DNA of 64,000 nt from Dugong dugon. Lineage: Eukaryota; Chordata; Mammalia; Sirenia; Dugongidae. The stretch covers positions 2,269,501-2,333,500 of the forward strand of contig CM057465.1 of NCBI GenBank assembly GCA_030035585.1, given 5' to 3'. Positions 45,888-57,697 of this stretch are shown in pieces. The notes under the pieces are model-generated. The model ran no database searches. It worked only from the letters and a program-made list of their open reading frames with translations, and was not told where the DNA came from. Every line of letters begins with the position of its first letter. The stretch's first letter is position 1. A program made the position numbers and the translations under genes.

Positions 45888-46349
45888 AGGGATTCGTCCC
45901 TCCTGATGATATATCCAAAATAAGCAAGACAAAACCTCGCCATCTTTACTTCTAAGGAGCATTCTGGTTGTACTTCTTCCAAGACAAATTTGTTTGTTCT
46001 TCAGGAAGTCCATGGCATATTCAATATCCTTCACCAGCACCATAATTCAAAGGGATCAATTCTTCTGCAGTCTTCCTTATTCATTGTCCAGCTTTCACAT
46101 GCATATTAGGCTATTGAAAATACCATGCTTGGGTCAGGTACACTTTAGTCGTCAAGATGACATCTTTGCTTTTTAATACTTTGAAGAGACCTTTTTTTAG
46201 CAGTTTAAAAGTGTAGACGTCTAAAATTATTTAGATTATGTAAAGTAAACATCTAAAATTATTTTCGTGTAGGTAACTACACTTGTGGCACATATCAACT
46301 TACATTGATTTATATGTAAAAATAAACAAGTATTTTTATTTATTCCTAT

Positions 46350-46765
46350 GTGAGCTCTCTGTTACATTTGTTGATGTGGTTATTGTTCTTTGCCAGTGTC
46401 AATACCACACTGTCTTGATTACTATAAATTTTTAATAAATCTTGATTTCTGTTAAGATAAAACTACCTCCATATTTTTCAAAGTGTACATTACTCTTTCA
46501 CTCTTGACACTTAACATTAACCATATAAACTTTAGAATCAGATTGTTGGGATTTTGACTGTAATTGCATTGACTTTATAGATTAATTTGTAGTAAATTAG
46601 CATATTCATAAAATTGAGTCTTACCATCCATTTGCATGCTATCTCTATCTCTTTTTTCTATTAATTGTGTTTTATAATTTTTCCATAAATGTCTTGCACA
46701 TAGTTTATAAGGCAAGTGATATTGTGTGTGAGGGTCTATTTCTGGAAATGGATTCTGTGCTGTTG
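46350..46765 (-). mobile_element. Old L1 ORF2 fragment
   Basis: Complement of old L1 ORF2: ATTGTTCTTTGCCAGTGTCA, TTGTTGGGATTTTGACTGTA, TTTATAGATTAATTTG. Overlaps in L1 coordinates with the next element (46770 on), so it is a separate copy. 46196-46349 is unassigned AT-rich DNA. Confidence 0.7.
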
Positions 46766-47499
46766 GTTTAATTGTACATCCACAGGCTAATGACACACTA
46801 TGTTAATTACTGTATCTCTGTAATAAATCTTGATATCTGGTAGTGTAAGTTTTCCAATTTTGTTGTGTTTCAAGATTATCTTAATTATTCTTGGCCCTTT
46901 GCATTTCTCATAGACATTTTAGAATTAACTACTCAATTTCCATGCAGTAGTATTCTGGGATTTTGACTGAGATTACATTGAACCTACAAATCCACATAAG
47001 AAGACCTAACATCCTTATACTTGAGAATTTCAATCCATGAGCTTGGTATATCCCTATATGTATTTAGACTGCCTTTAATTTGTCTCAGTAATGCTTTGTG
47101 GTTTTTATGCAGAGATCTTGTACATTTTTTGTAAGATTTAGCCCTATATATTTGATGTTTTTTGATGCTATTGTAAATGGTATCTTTTTTTCTTTATTTC
47201 ATTTTCTAGTTTTTGTTGCTGGTATATAAAAATACCATTGGTTATTTTATATATTGACCTTGTATCCATTGACACTGATAAACTCATTTATTAATTCTAA
47301 TCATGTTTCTGTAGAGTCTTTTTGAAATTTCTCTATTAAAAAAACTAAGACTAGGAAGAGTTTTATTATTTCCTTTCAACATCTTTTCTTTGTTTTTTTC
47401 CTTCCTTCACTGTTTCTTACCTTCCTTCTTTCTTCTTTTTGCACTTGTTAAGACATCTAATACAATGTGCCAATACAGTGTTAAGTAGAAGCTTAAAGT

Positions 47500-47535
47500 T
47501 GTTCTCTTTCTCTCTCTCTCTCTCTCTCTCCCTCT
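47500..47535. repeat. (CT)n microsatellite
   Basis: TCTCTCTCTC run followed by CCCTCTCCC inside the old L1. Confidence 0.9.
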
Positions 47536-47936
47536 CCCTTTCTTACTCTCTCTTTCATCACAGTGGTTAAAAGATTTGTATTACAATACGGAATAGAAGT
47601 CTCGACTTGGTTGGTCCTGATCTCAGGGTAAATGTTTTCATTAATTTCACATTAGGTGTAATATCTACTCTAAGATTTTGTAGCTTTTGTTTATCAAATT
47701 AAGGAAATCCCTATCTATTTCCAATTTGCTTAAAGGGTTTTTGTTGTTGTTGTTTCTGATCACAAAGAAGTTTTTGATTGTTTTAAATCTATCTTCTGCA
47801 TCTATTTAAATTATCACATGATTTAAAAAAATTCTTCATTCTGTTAATGTGGTGAGTTACATTGATTTGACTTTTTAAATGTTAAATTAAACTTAAATTG
47901 CTAGAATAAATCCAACTTGGCCCTGATGCATTATAT

Positions 47937-48268
47937 GTTGTCGTATTGTTAATTCCTGCTGAGTCGGCTCTGACTCACGGTAACCTTATGAATAGCAGAA
48001 CGAAACGATGCCCAGTCCTGCTCCATCTTCATGATCCTTGGAATGTTTCGGCTGTTGCGTCAATCCATTTCATTATGTGTTTATCTCATTTTCACTAAAC
48101 CTCTACTTCGCTAAACATAACATCCTTTTCTAGCAATCGGTCCCTCCAGATGACATGTCCAAAGTAAGAGAGCCAAAGTCTTGCCATCCTCCCTTCTAAG
48201 GAATATTGTGGTTATATTCCTTCTAAGACTAATTTGTTTATTCTTCTGGATGTCCATGATATATTCAT
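47937..48268 (-). mobile_element. RTE 3' fragment, left arm of an inverted pair
   Basis: TCGTATTGTTAATTCCTGCT is a decayed RTE 3' end. It is followed by GATGCCCAGTCCTGCTCCAT, TGACATGTCCAAAGTAAGAG and TCTTCTGGATGTCCATGATA. 5'-truncated. Confidence 0.88.
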
Positions 48269-48289
48269 TATATATTTAATAATTAGTAA

Positions 48290-48690
48290 CTGTATTTTCA
48301 ATCACCTCATATGCATACAAAAGCTGGACAATGAATAAGGAAAACAGAAGAATTTATGCCTTTGAATTGTGGTGTTGGCAAAGAATATTGAATAGTCCAT
48401 GGACTACCAGAAGAATGAATAAATATGTCTCTGGAAGTATAGCCAGAATGCTCCTTAGAACTGAGAATGACGAGTCTTTGCCTTAAGTACCCTGGACATG
48501 TTATTAGGAGGTCTTCTTCCCTGGAGAAGGATATCATGCTTTGGTGAAGTAGAGCGTCATCGCAAGAAAGGAAGACCCTCCATGAGATAGATTGACACGG
48601 TGGCTGCAATGAAGAGCTCAAGCATAACAACGATTGCAACATAGGGTTGCTATGAGTCAGACCCGACTCAATGGCACCTAACTAACAACA
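48290..48690 (+). mobile_element. RTE 3' fragment, right arm of an inverted pair
   Basis: TTTTCAATCACCTCATATGC, then TTGAATTGTGGTGTTGGCAA, AGGAAGACCCTCCATGAGAT, GACCCGACTCAATGGCACCT. Sense orientation, 5'-truncated, separated from its inverted partner by about 21 bp. Confidence 0.9.
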
Positions 48691-49579
48691 AAATTTTATT
48701 TAGAATTTTGTATCTGTGTGTGTGTTATGTTAATTTTCCTTTAGTGGTCATCCTTGTCAGATCTCAGTGTCATGGTTATGCTGGCAACGTTAAAAAAAAA
48801 TTGGAAAATATTTTGTCTGTTTTCTGTTCTCTGAAAGAGTTTGTGTGATGTTGCTGTGATTTCATCCATAACTGTTTGGAAGATTCACCAGTGAAGCCAT
48901 CTGGCACTGGAGTTTAATTTAGGAGAAGACTTTGTATTATGAATTCAGTATCTTTTAGAGGTGCAGGATGATTCAAAGTTTCTATTATCTTCTGTCATTT
49001 TAAAAATGTGATTTACAAGAAATCTTTTTCCTTTTCATCTGAATTTTCCAGATTCAATGGCATAAAGTTGTGCATACTACTCTCTTACTTTATAAAGTTA
49101 GTAAGTTCTACAGTGATCTTTCATTTTTCTCTCCTATATTGCTTATTTGTGCTTTCTTTCCTTTCATCTTGATCAGTGCAGTAGGAATCATTTTTTTTAA
49201 TCCCTTCAAATAGCCAACTTTTTACCTTTTTAAGCTTTTTAATGTGTTTTTTCTCTTCAATAAATTCTTCTTCTTATCTTGATTATTTACTTCTTACTAC
49301 TTTCTTTGGGGTATGTGCTATCTTTTTCCAAACCACTAGAGAAGGATTAACATGAAACCTTCCTTCTTTTCTAATACATGCTTTCCATCCTTCTAAGCAT
49401 GGTTTTCACTCCAACCACGAGTGTGTTGTTGCTGTATTTTCTTTATAATTCTGCTTAAAATATCTTCTAATTCTCGTTGTGACTCCCTCTTGGACCCATA
49501 GGATTGTTTATTTCCAAAAAAGTGAAAGTGTTTTCTAGTATTCTGTTTTGATATTGATTTCTATATTAATTCTGCTGTT

Positions 49580-50110
49580 GTTGTTGTTAGGTGTCATTGA
49601 GTTGGTTCCAACTCATAGTGATGCTATGTCCAACAGAATGAAACACTGCCAGGTCTGGCAACATCCTCACAATCATTGTTATGTTAGAGCCTATTGTTGC
49701 AGCCACTGCTTCTATCTATCTTGTCTAGGGTCTTCCTCTTTTTCGCTGGCCCTCTACTTTACCAAACATGATGTCCTTCTCCAGGGACTGATCCCTCCCA
49801 ATAACATGTCCAAAGTATGTGAGACAAAGTCTTGCCATCCTGGCTTCTAAGGAGCATTCTGGCTGCACTGCTTCCAAGACAGATCTGTTCATTCTTCTGG
49901 CAGTCCATGGTATATTCAATATTCTTCACCAACACCATAATTTAAAGGCATCAATTCTTCTTCCTTCTTCCTAATTCATTGTCCAGCTTCACAAGTATAT
50001 GAGGCAATTGAAAACACCATGGCTTGGGTCAGGTGCACCTTGGGTCAAGTGACATCTTTGCTTTTTAGCACTTTAAAGAGATCTTTTCGGGAAAGTTGCC
50101 CAGTGCAGTG
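49580..50110 (-). mobile_element. RTE-clade LINE, 5'-truncated, 11-bp duplication
   Basis: Complement copy from TTGTTGTTAGGTGTCATTGA to AAGAGATCTTTTCGGGAAAG, then TTGCCCAGTGCAGTG. It is flanked by ATTCTGCTGTT at 49569-49579 and 50111-50121. It sits in the old L1. Confidence 0.95.
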
Positions 50111-51237
50111 ATTCTGCTGTTAGAGGATATGTTTTACATAATTTAGATCCTTTGACATTAGTAGGTTAAGTTTGTTCACTGTTATTCCAATCTTCTTTAG
50201 CCTTACTACTATTTCTGATGCTTCTATTTATCGCCAAGAGAGATACATTACAGTCACGACTGTATATTCAACTATTCTCCCTTTATTTTTGTCAGTTTTT
50301 TCTTTACATGTTTGGAGACCATTTTTAGAATTGTTATAGCTTTGTAAGACTCATCTTTGTATCATGATGAAATGGCCCTCTTTGACTCTAGCAATGTCAC
50401 ATGCTTTAAAATCTACTTGATCTGATATTATCATAGTGCACTAACATGGTCATAGGAAGAGTTTGCATGAGCTATCCCTGTTTCCCCATTCTTTCCTTTT
50501 GAACCTTTCTGCTTTTATACATACATTTATTATGTCTTTCTTTTAAGTAGAATATAATTTAATGTTTAGTTTTTATACATCCTGAAAATCTTTGCCTTTT
50601 AATTTATGCATTAATCAATTTTCACATAGTATAATACTAAAATATTTCACTTTGAAAGCTGTTATTATTTTTATCTATTCTGTGTCCTTTCTGTCTCCAT
50701 TTGTGCCTTCTTTTAGATTAATCAGGTGTTTTTTAATGTTTAATTGTTCTCTATTAATTTATTAATTATTCCTTCTTTTACTACCACTTAGTTATTACTC
50801 ACTAGAGGAGTTTTTTAATTCGGAGTCCCTGTATCTACAGATATAATATAGGAGGCAAGTGAGCTTAGTGATGCTGAATGTGAGTTTTGAAATATAGAGA
50901 TAATTTAAATATATTTAATTTTCCATGATTTGAATGATATTTTGGCATTCATTTCCTTTCACTAATTTACATATATCATCACATGGCCTATTGGCTTCCA
51001 TTATTGCTGTTGAGAAGTTTTATTATTGTTCTTTGAAGATAATGAGACTTTTATCTCTGGCTAGTTTCAAGATCTCCATTTCTTTACGTTTCAGATGTGT
51101 ATGTAACTTGACTAGATGTCATGCATTTGTTCTAAACCTGTTTGGACTTCAGAGTGATTTTTCAATTTGTGGTTTGATAATTTTTGCCAGTTTAGAAAAT
51201 TCATAGTTATTGTCTCTTTAAAGATAGTTACCATGCA

Positions 51238-51317
51238 TTTTTTTTTTTTTTTTTTTTTTTGCTCCATGGGTTACATCTTGGTGCTTTTTACAGCAGGATA
51301 ATTTATTTATTTTTTAA
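51238..51317 (-). other. Probable 3' transduced flank with second poly(A)
   Basis: On the L1 sense strand, the element's own tail (13 A) is followed by about 57 bp of non-L1 sequence and then by 23 A that abut the target duplication. This is the layout of read-through past a weak L1 polyadenylation site. The 57 bp do not occur in the other L1 copies of this window. Confidence 0.75.
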
Positions 51318-51330
51318 TTTTTTTTTTTTT

Positions 51331-52464
51331 ATTGTACTTCAGGTGAAGTCTTACAGAACAAATAGTTTCTCATGAAACTGTAGTACACGTATTGTTTTAT
51401 GACATTGGTTAACAACCTCAAAACACGTCAACACACTAACTTCTCAACATTTTTTTTTTGGTGAAAATACACATAGCCAAAGATACACCATTACAAAAAT
51501 TTCTACATGCACAGTTCAGCGACATTGACTACACTCTTCCAATTGTGCTGCTATTCTCACTTAAGATGAAGGCTTACAGAACAAAATTTAACAGTTACTA
51601 CACATGTTGCCCTATGGCAATGGTTAACAATCTCACAACACATCAACAATATCCTTACTCAACCTTGGGTTCCCTAACACCAGCTTCCTTGTCCCCTTCT
51701 GCCTTCTGGCCCTTGTCACTGGACTACTGTATCTCATTATTCCCATTTGGTTTTACAGGGCTGTGCACTCCCAGGCTGAATGGTGAACCTCGGAGATAAC
51801 TTTACCACTGAGCTAAAAGGGTGTCTGGGGGCCATACTCTCGGAGTTTCTCCAGTCTCCTTTAGGCCAGTGAATCTGGTGATTTAGAATAATGTTCTACA
51901 TCTTTCTCCGGCTCTGTCCAGAACCCTCTGTTGTGATCCTGGTCAGAGCAGTCAGTGCTGGTAGCCTGGCACCATCTAGCTGTACTGGACTCAGTCTGGT
52001 GGAGGCCTTGGTAGCTGTGGACCATTAATCCTTCGGACTAATCTTTTCCTTGTATCCTGTTCTCTTCATTCTCCCTTGCTCCCAAAGTGATGAGACCAGT
52101 GGAGTATCTTAGATGGCCGCTCACAGGCTTTTAAGACCCCAGACACTACTCATCAAGGTAGAATGTAGAACATTGTCTTTATAAACTGTGTTACGCCAAT
52201 TGAGGTAGATGTTCCCAGAGACCATGGTCCCCACAGCCCTCCAACCAGCAATTCAGTCCCTCAGGGAGTTTGGATGTGTTTATGGGGCTTTCATGACCTT
52301 TCTTTGTAAATGCTGTGCTAGTTTCCTCTGTATTGTGTACTGTCTCACCCTTCACCCAAGATACCACTTATCTATTGCCTATGTAGTATTTCCCCCCCAC
52401 CCCTCCCATCCCTGGTAACCAACAAAGATTGTCACATCTTGTGTGTGAACTTTTTCATGGGTTT
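51331..52464 (-). other. L1 3' UTR, two-module form
   Basis: Same structure as 38200-39369: terminal module (51331-51450, complement), linker (about 51450-51560, complement of GAACTGTGCATGTAGAAATT) and first module (about 51560-51665). The remainder (52000-52460) is shared with all L1 copies here. Confidence 0.85.
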
Positions 52465-55400
52465 TTATAATAGCGGTCTCATACAATATTTGTCCTTTTG
52501 TGATTGACTTATTTCACTCAGCATAATGTCCTCCAGTTTCATCCATGTTATGAGGTGCTTCACAGATTCATTGTTGTTCTTCTCATTGCATAGTAATCCA
52601 TTCTGTGTTATGTACCATAGTTTATTTATCCATTCATCTGTTGATGGGCATCTAGGTTGTTTCCATTGTTTTGCTATTGTGAATAATGCTGCCATAGGTG
52701 TGCAATGTCTATTCGAGACACGACCCTTATTTCTCTAGGATATATTCCTAGGAGTGGGATTTCTGGATCGAATGGTATGTCTATTTGTAGCTTTCTGAGG
52801 AAGCACCTTATTATCATTTTCCAAAATGGTTGTATCATTTTGCGTTCCCACCAGAAGTGCATAAGAGTTCCGATCTCCCCGCAGCCCCTCCAACATTTGT
52901 TATTTCCAGTGTTTTTGATTCATGCCAGTAATTCCGGTGTGAGATGGTATTTCATTGTGGTTTTAATTTGCATTTCCCAATGGCTAGTGATCGCGAGCAT
53001 TTCCTCATGTGTCTGTTGGCCATTTGAATGTCTTCTTTGGTGAAGTGTCTGTTCATTTCCTTTGCCCATTTTTTAATAGGATTATTTGTCTTTTTGTTGT
53101 AGAGGTGTTGGATTTTCTTGTAGACTATGGACATTAGACCTTTGTCTGACTTGTACCATCCAAAAATTTTTTTCCCAGTCTGTAGGTTCTCTTTTTACTC
53201 TTTTGGTGAAGGGTTTTGAAGAGCATAGGTGTTTGCTTTTTAGAAGATCCTAGTTATCTATCTTATCTTATTGAGGTTTGTGCCTTGATGATTATGGTTT
53301 GTATCCTGTTAATGCCATGTATTAAGGCCTGAAGTGTTGGTCCTATTTTTTCTTCTATGAACTTTATAGTTTTTGGTTTTATATTCAGGTCTTTGATCCA
53401 TTTTGAAGCAGTTTTTGTATACGGGGTGAGGTATGGGTGCTGTTTCATTTTTTGCAGATGGCTATCCAGTTTTGCCAGCACCATTTGTTAAAAAGACTGT
53501 CTTTTCCCCATTTGATGGACTTTGGGCCCTTGTCGAAGATCAGGTGACCGTAGGTGGATGGATTTACATCTGGGTTCTCAATTCTGTTCCGTTGGTCAAT
53601 GTGTCTGTCGTTGTACCCGTACCAGGCTGTTTTGACTACTGTAGCTGTATAGTAGGTTCTGAGATCAGGTACTGTGAGTCCTCCAACTTTATTCTTCTTC
53701 TTCAGTAGTGCTTTACTTATTCGGGGCTTCTTCCCTTTCCATATAAAGTTAATAATTAGTTTTTCCATCTCTTTGAAGAATGTTGTTGGTATTTGGATAG
53801 GGATTGCGTAGGATTTGTAAATTACTTTGGGTAGAATTAACATTTTCACAATGTTGAGTTTGCCTATCCATGAGAATGGTATGTTTTTCCATTTATGTAG
53901 ATCCCTTTGGGTTTCATGCAGTAGTGTTTTGTAGTTTTCTTTGTATAGGTCTTTTACATCCCTGGTCAGATTTATTCCTAAGTATTTTATCTTTTTAGGG
54001 GCTATTGAAAATGGTATTGTTTTCCTGATTACCTTTTCATCATTCTCCTTACTGGTGTATAGGAATCCAACTGATTTTTGAATGTTTGTCTTGTATCCTG
54101 CTACTCTGCTGAATCTTTCTATTAGTTCCAGTAGTTTTCTATTGGAGTCTTTAGGGTTTTCTATGTATAGTATCATATCATCTGCAAACAGGGACAGTTT
54201 AACTTCTTCATTACCAATTTGGATGCCCTTTATTTTTTTTTTTTCTTGCCTTACTGCTCTAGGTAGAACTTTCATCACAATGTTAAATAGGAGTGGTGAT
54301 AAAGGACATCCTTGTCTTGTTCCTGTTCTCAAGGGGAATGTTTTCAGACTCTCTCCATTAAGAATGATGTTGGCCATTGGTTTTGCATAGATGCCCTTTA
54401 TTAGGTTGAGTAATTTCCCTTCTATACCTATTTTATTGACAGTTTTTATAAGGAATGGGTGTTGGACTTTGTCAAATTCCTTTTCTGTGTCAATTGAGAT
54501 GATCATGTGATTCTTTTCTTTCCTTTTATTTATGTGGTGGATTACGTTGATTGATTTTCTAATGTTGAACCATACATGCATACCTGGTATGACTCCTGCT
54601 TGGTCATGGTGTATTATTTTTTTGATATGATGCTGAATTCTATTGGCTAGAATTTTGTGAAGAATTTTTGCATCTATATTCATGAGAGATATTGGTCTGT
54701 TATTTTCTTTTTTTGTGGTGTCTTTGCCTGGTTTTGGTATCAGTGATATGCTGGCTTCATAGAATGAATTTGGAAGTGTTGCTTCCTCTTCTATGCTCTG
54801 AAATAGCTTGAGTAGTCCTGGTAAAAGCTCTTCTGTAAATGTTTTGTAGAATTCTCCAGTGAAGCCATCTGGGCCACGGCTTTGTTTGGTTGGGAGTTTT
54901 TTTTATTACCTATTCAATCTCTTCTCTTGTTATGGGTCTGTTCAGATTTTCAACATCACTTTGTTGTAGTTTGGGTAGGCTGTGTGTTTCTAGAAATATA
55001 TCCATTTCCTCTAGGTTTTCAAATTTGTTAGAGTATAGTTTTTCATAATATTCTGTTATAATCCTTTTTATTTCAGTTGGGTCTGCTGTAATGTCCCCCA
55101 TTTCATTTCTTATTTGGGTTATTTGCGTCCTCTCCTTTTTTTTTTTGGTCAGTCTGGCCAGAGGTTTGTCGATTTTGTTGATTCTTTCAAAGAACCAACT
55201 TTTGGATTTTTTGATTCTTTCTATTGTTTTTCTGTTCTCAGTTTCATTTATTTCTGCTATGATCTTTGCTATTTCCTTTCTTCTGGTGGTTGTGGGCTTT
55301 TTTTGCTGTTCTCTTTCTGTTTGTTTGAGTTCTGTAGTTAATGTTTTGATTTTGTCCCTTTCTTCTTTTTTGATATGTGCATCTATTGCTATAAATTGTC

Positions 55401-56287
55401 CTCTGAGTATTGCCTTTGCTGTGTCCCAAAGGTTTTGGTATGATGTGTTTTCATTCTCATTTGATTCTAGAAATTTTTTGATTCCATCTCTGATTTCTTC
55501 TATTACCCACTGATGTGTAAGCAGGGTATTATTCAGTTTTCATGTAATTGGTTTTTTTCCTTGCTCTTTCTATTGTTAATTTCTACCTTGATGGCATTGT
55601 GGTCAGAGAAGATACTTTGAATTATATCAACGTTTTGGATCTTGTTGAAGATTGCTCTGTGGCCTAAGATGTGGTGTATTCTGGAGAACGTTCCATGTGC
55701 ATTGGAAAAGAATGTGTACTTTGCAGTGGTTGGATGGAGTGTTCTATATATGTCTATGAGGTCAAGTTGGCTGATTGTGCCCTTTAGGTCTTCTGTCTCT
55801 TTGCTGAGTTTCTTCTTAGTTGTTTTGTCCTTTACTGAGAGTGGTGTGTTGAAGTCTTCTACTATTATTGTGGAACTGTCAATTTCTCTTTTCAATGTTG
55901 TTAGAGTTTGTTTTATGTATTTCAGAGCCCTGTCATTGGGTGCATAGACGTTTATTATGGTTATGTCTTCATGATGGATCGTCCTCTTAATCATTATACA
56001 GTATCCTTCTTTGTCTTTTATGGTGGATTTCGTTTTAAATTCTATTTTATCTGAGATTAGAATTGCCACTCCAGCTCTTTTTCCATAGTTTTAACTTGAT
56101 ATATATTTTTCCAACCTTTGACTTTTAATAAATTCACATCTTTGTTTTTAAGGTGTGTCTCCTGTAGACAGCATATTGATGGATCCTGTTTTTTTATCCT
56201 TTCTGTCACTCTCCGTCTCTTTATGGGTGCATTGAGTCCATTTACATTCAGTGTAATTACTGATGGATGTGGGTTTGTTGCTGTCAT
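52465..56287 (-). pseudogene. L1 ORF2 (endonuclease-reverse transcriptase), nearly intact but broken
   Basis: About 1,270 codons long, normal for L1 ORF2. It starts at ATG 56287 (MTATNPHPSVITLNVNGLN). The endonuclease spans about 56287-55500; a frameshift lies near 56070-56100 and the catalytic GDFN motif reads EDFN near 55850 (a Gly to Glu change), followed by SDHNAIKVEI. A stop after QLHEN near 55533 and further breaks precede the reverse transcriptase. The latter is open for 412 codons (54683-53445) with [32 protein letters not shown] and the catalytic FADD at 54177-54188. The C-terminal part (53480-52465) is broken again and ends in MRPLL plus a stop. Confidence 0.94.
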
Positions 56288-56699
56288 TTTGTAGTGCTTT
56301 TTTTTGTGGTGCTGACATTTTCTTTGTTCTTCTTACTCTCTTGTGTTGAGTTACTTCTGTTTGTGGATTTTTTTTTTCATTTCTTTTGTTTTCGTAGGTT
56401 TTGTTTTATGTTTTTCCTCTTTTTTTTATGAGTATGTTTGTTAACTTTCTTTGTGGTTACCATGAATTTTACCCTTAACTTTCTAAGTTTGAAGCAGTCT
56501 ACCCTTACTTGGTATCGCCTTGCCTTCCTCTCTGTTAGAAGGTTCTATACCTATGCCGTTTATTCCCTCTTTCATTGTTTTGATGTTGTTGTCATTTACT
56601 GATTAACTGCTCTGATTCCCTGTTGTATTTCTTTTGGTTTTGGATAGTCCTCGAGAGTTCATCTCCTAGATTGGTATCTGGCTGGTACGATCCTACATC
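56288..56699 (-). other. L1 ORF1-ORF2 spacer, 412 bp
   Basis: A-rich on the sense strand, homologous to 1789-2208 of the first L1. It contains no long open frame in the sense direction. Confidence 0.75.
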
Positions 56700-57697
56700 C
56701 TAGATTCTGCCAGTGAGCTGAAGTTGTTTGTCCTCATATCGAAGAACTCCCTTTAATAATTCTTGTAAGTTTGGTTTGACTTTTACATATTCCCTTAATT
56801 TCTGTTTATCTGGAAATGACCTATTTTCACCATCAAATCTGAATGAGAGTTTTTCAGGATATATTATTCTTGGCTGGCAATTTTTTTATTTCAAGATTTT
56901 GTACATGTCATCCCATTGCCTGCTTGCCTGCATGGTTTCTGCCAAATAATCTGAGCTTAGTCTTATTGTTTCTCCTCTGTATGTAACTTCTTGTTTTTCA
57001 TGAGCCGCTCTCAGGATTCTTTGTTTGTCTTTGGTTTTGGTGAGTGTGATTATGATATGCCTTGGTGATTTTCTTTTGGGGTCTCTCCTATATGGGGTTA
57101 GTTGAGCTTCTTGGATGGCCAGCTTTTCATCTTTCATGATATTGGGGAAGTTTTCTGTCAGCAGTTCCTCAATGATCCTCTCTGTGTCTTCTATTTTCTC
57201 CCCCTGTTCTGGAATTCCAATCACTCGCAAATTTTTGCTTTTGATTGTATCCCACGTAACTCTCAGGGTCTCTTCATTTTTCTTTATTCTTTTTTCTGAG
57301 TTTTCCTGACACATAGTTGTATCCAAGTGTTTGTCTTCAATTCCACTGATCCTGTCTCCACTGTTTCAAATCTGCTTCTCAGCCCTTCTATGACACCGTA
57401 CATTTCTGAAATCTTGTTGTTTACCTTTTGGATTTCTAATTATTGTCTTTGTTTTATTTCTAGCTGTGAATTTATTTTGCCATTTTGTTCCTGCATTATT
57501 TTCCTGAATTCTTCCAATTTTTTGTCTGTGTTTTCCATGAATATGTTTATTTTTTCCTTACGTTTGTCAGCTTCTTGCCTCAGCTCTTGGAGAATTCTGA
57601 GTATTAGAGATTTGAATTCCCTATCAGGTAGTTCTAGTGCCTTTTCTTCCACCAGAAAGTCATCTGGTGTTTTATTTTGGATGCCTACTGGAACCAT
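56700..57697 (-). pseudogene. L1 ORF1 (RNA-binding chaperone protein), three lesions
   Basis: Start ATG at 57697 (MVPVGIQNKTPDDFLVEEKA); natural stop TAG at 56700-56702. Its 998 bp equal a 332-codon frame plus stop minus one base. The N-terminal coiled-coil-like half reads to a premature TAA (a CAA to TAA change) just after residue 85. A 1-bp deletion near the QSRFET-like segment shifts the frame. The RNA-binding half (57326-56886, with ERIIEELLTENFPNIMKDEK and LRAAHEKQEVTYRGE) is then open until a further TAA at about 56886. The C-terminal segment (SFRFDGENRSFPDKQKLREY) is intact to the natural stop. Confidence 0.92.

Larger units (their letters stand above)
42947..46195 (-). mobile_element. 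RTE-clade LINE (older copy), split by a younger RTE
   Basis: Complement copy in two pieces. 42947-43148 runs from the 3' end (TGTTGTTGTTGTTAGGTGCC) to TCTTCAGGGATT. 45888-46195 resumes AGGGATTCGTCCCTCCTGAT and continues through GAGCATTCTGGTTGTACTTC to TTTGAAGAGACC. The pieces are consecutive in RTE order. Confidence 0.9.

Noticed and set aside
47937-48690. Twin-primed single RTE insertion
   Set aside because: Both arms carry the same 3' region, which twin priming does not duplicate; an inverted pair of fragments fits better.
53445-54683. Intact reverse transcriptase gene (412 codons)
   Set aside because: It is the open middle part of L1 ORF2; frameshifts and stops lie on both sides and the endonuclease motif is altered.
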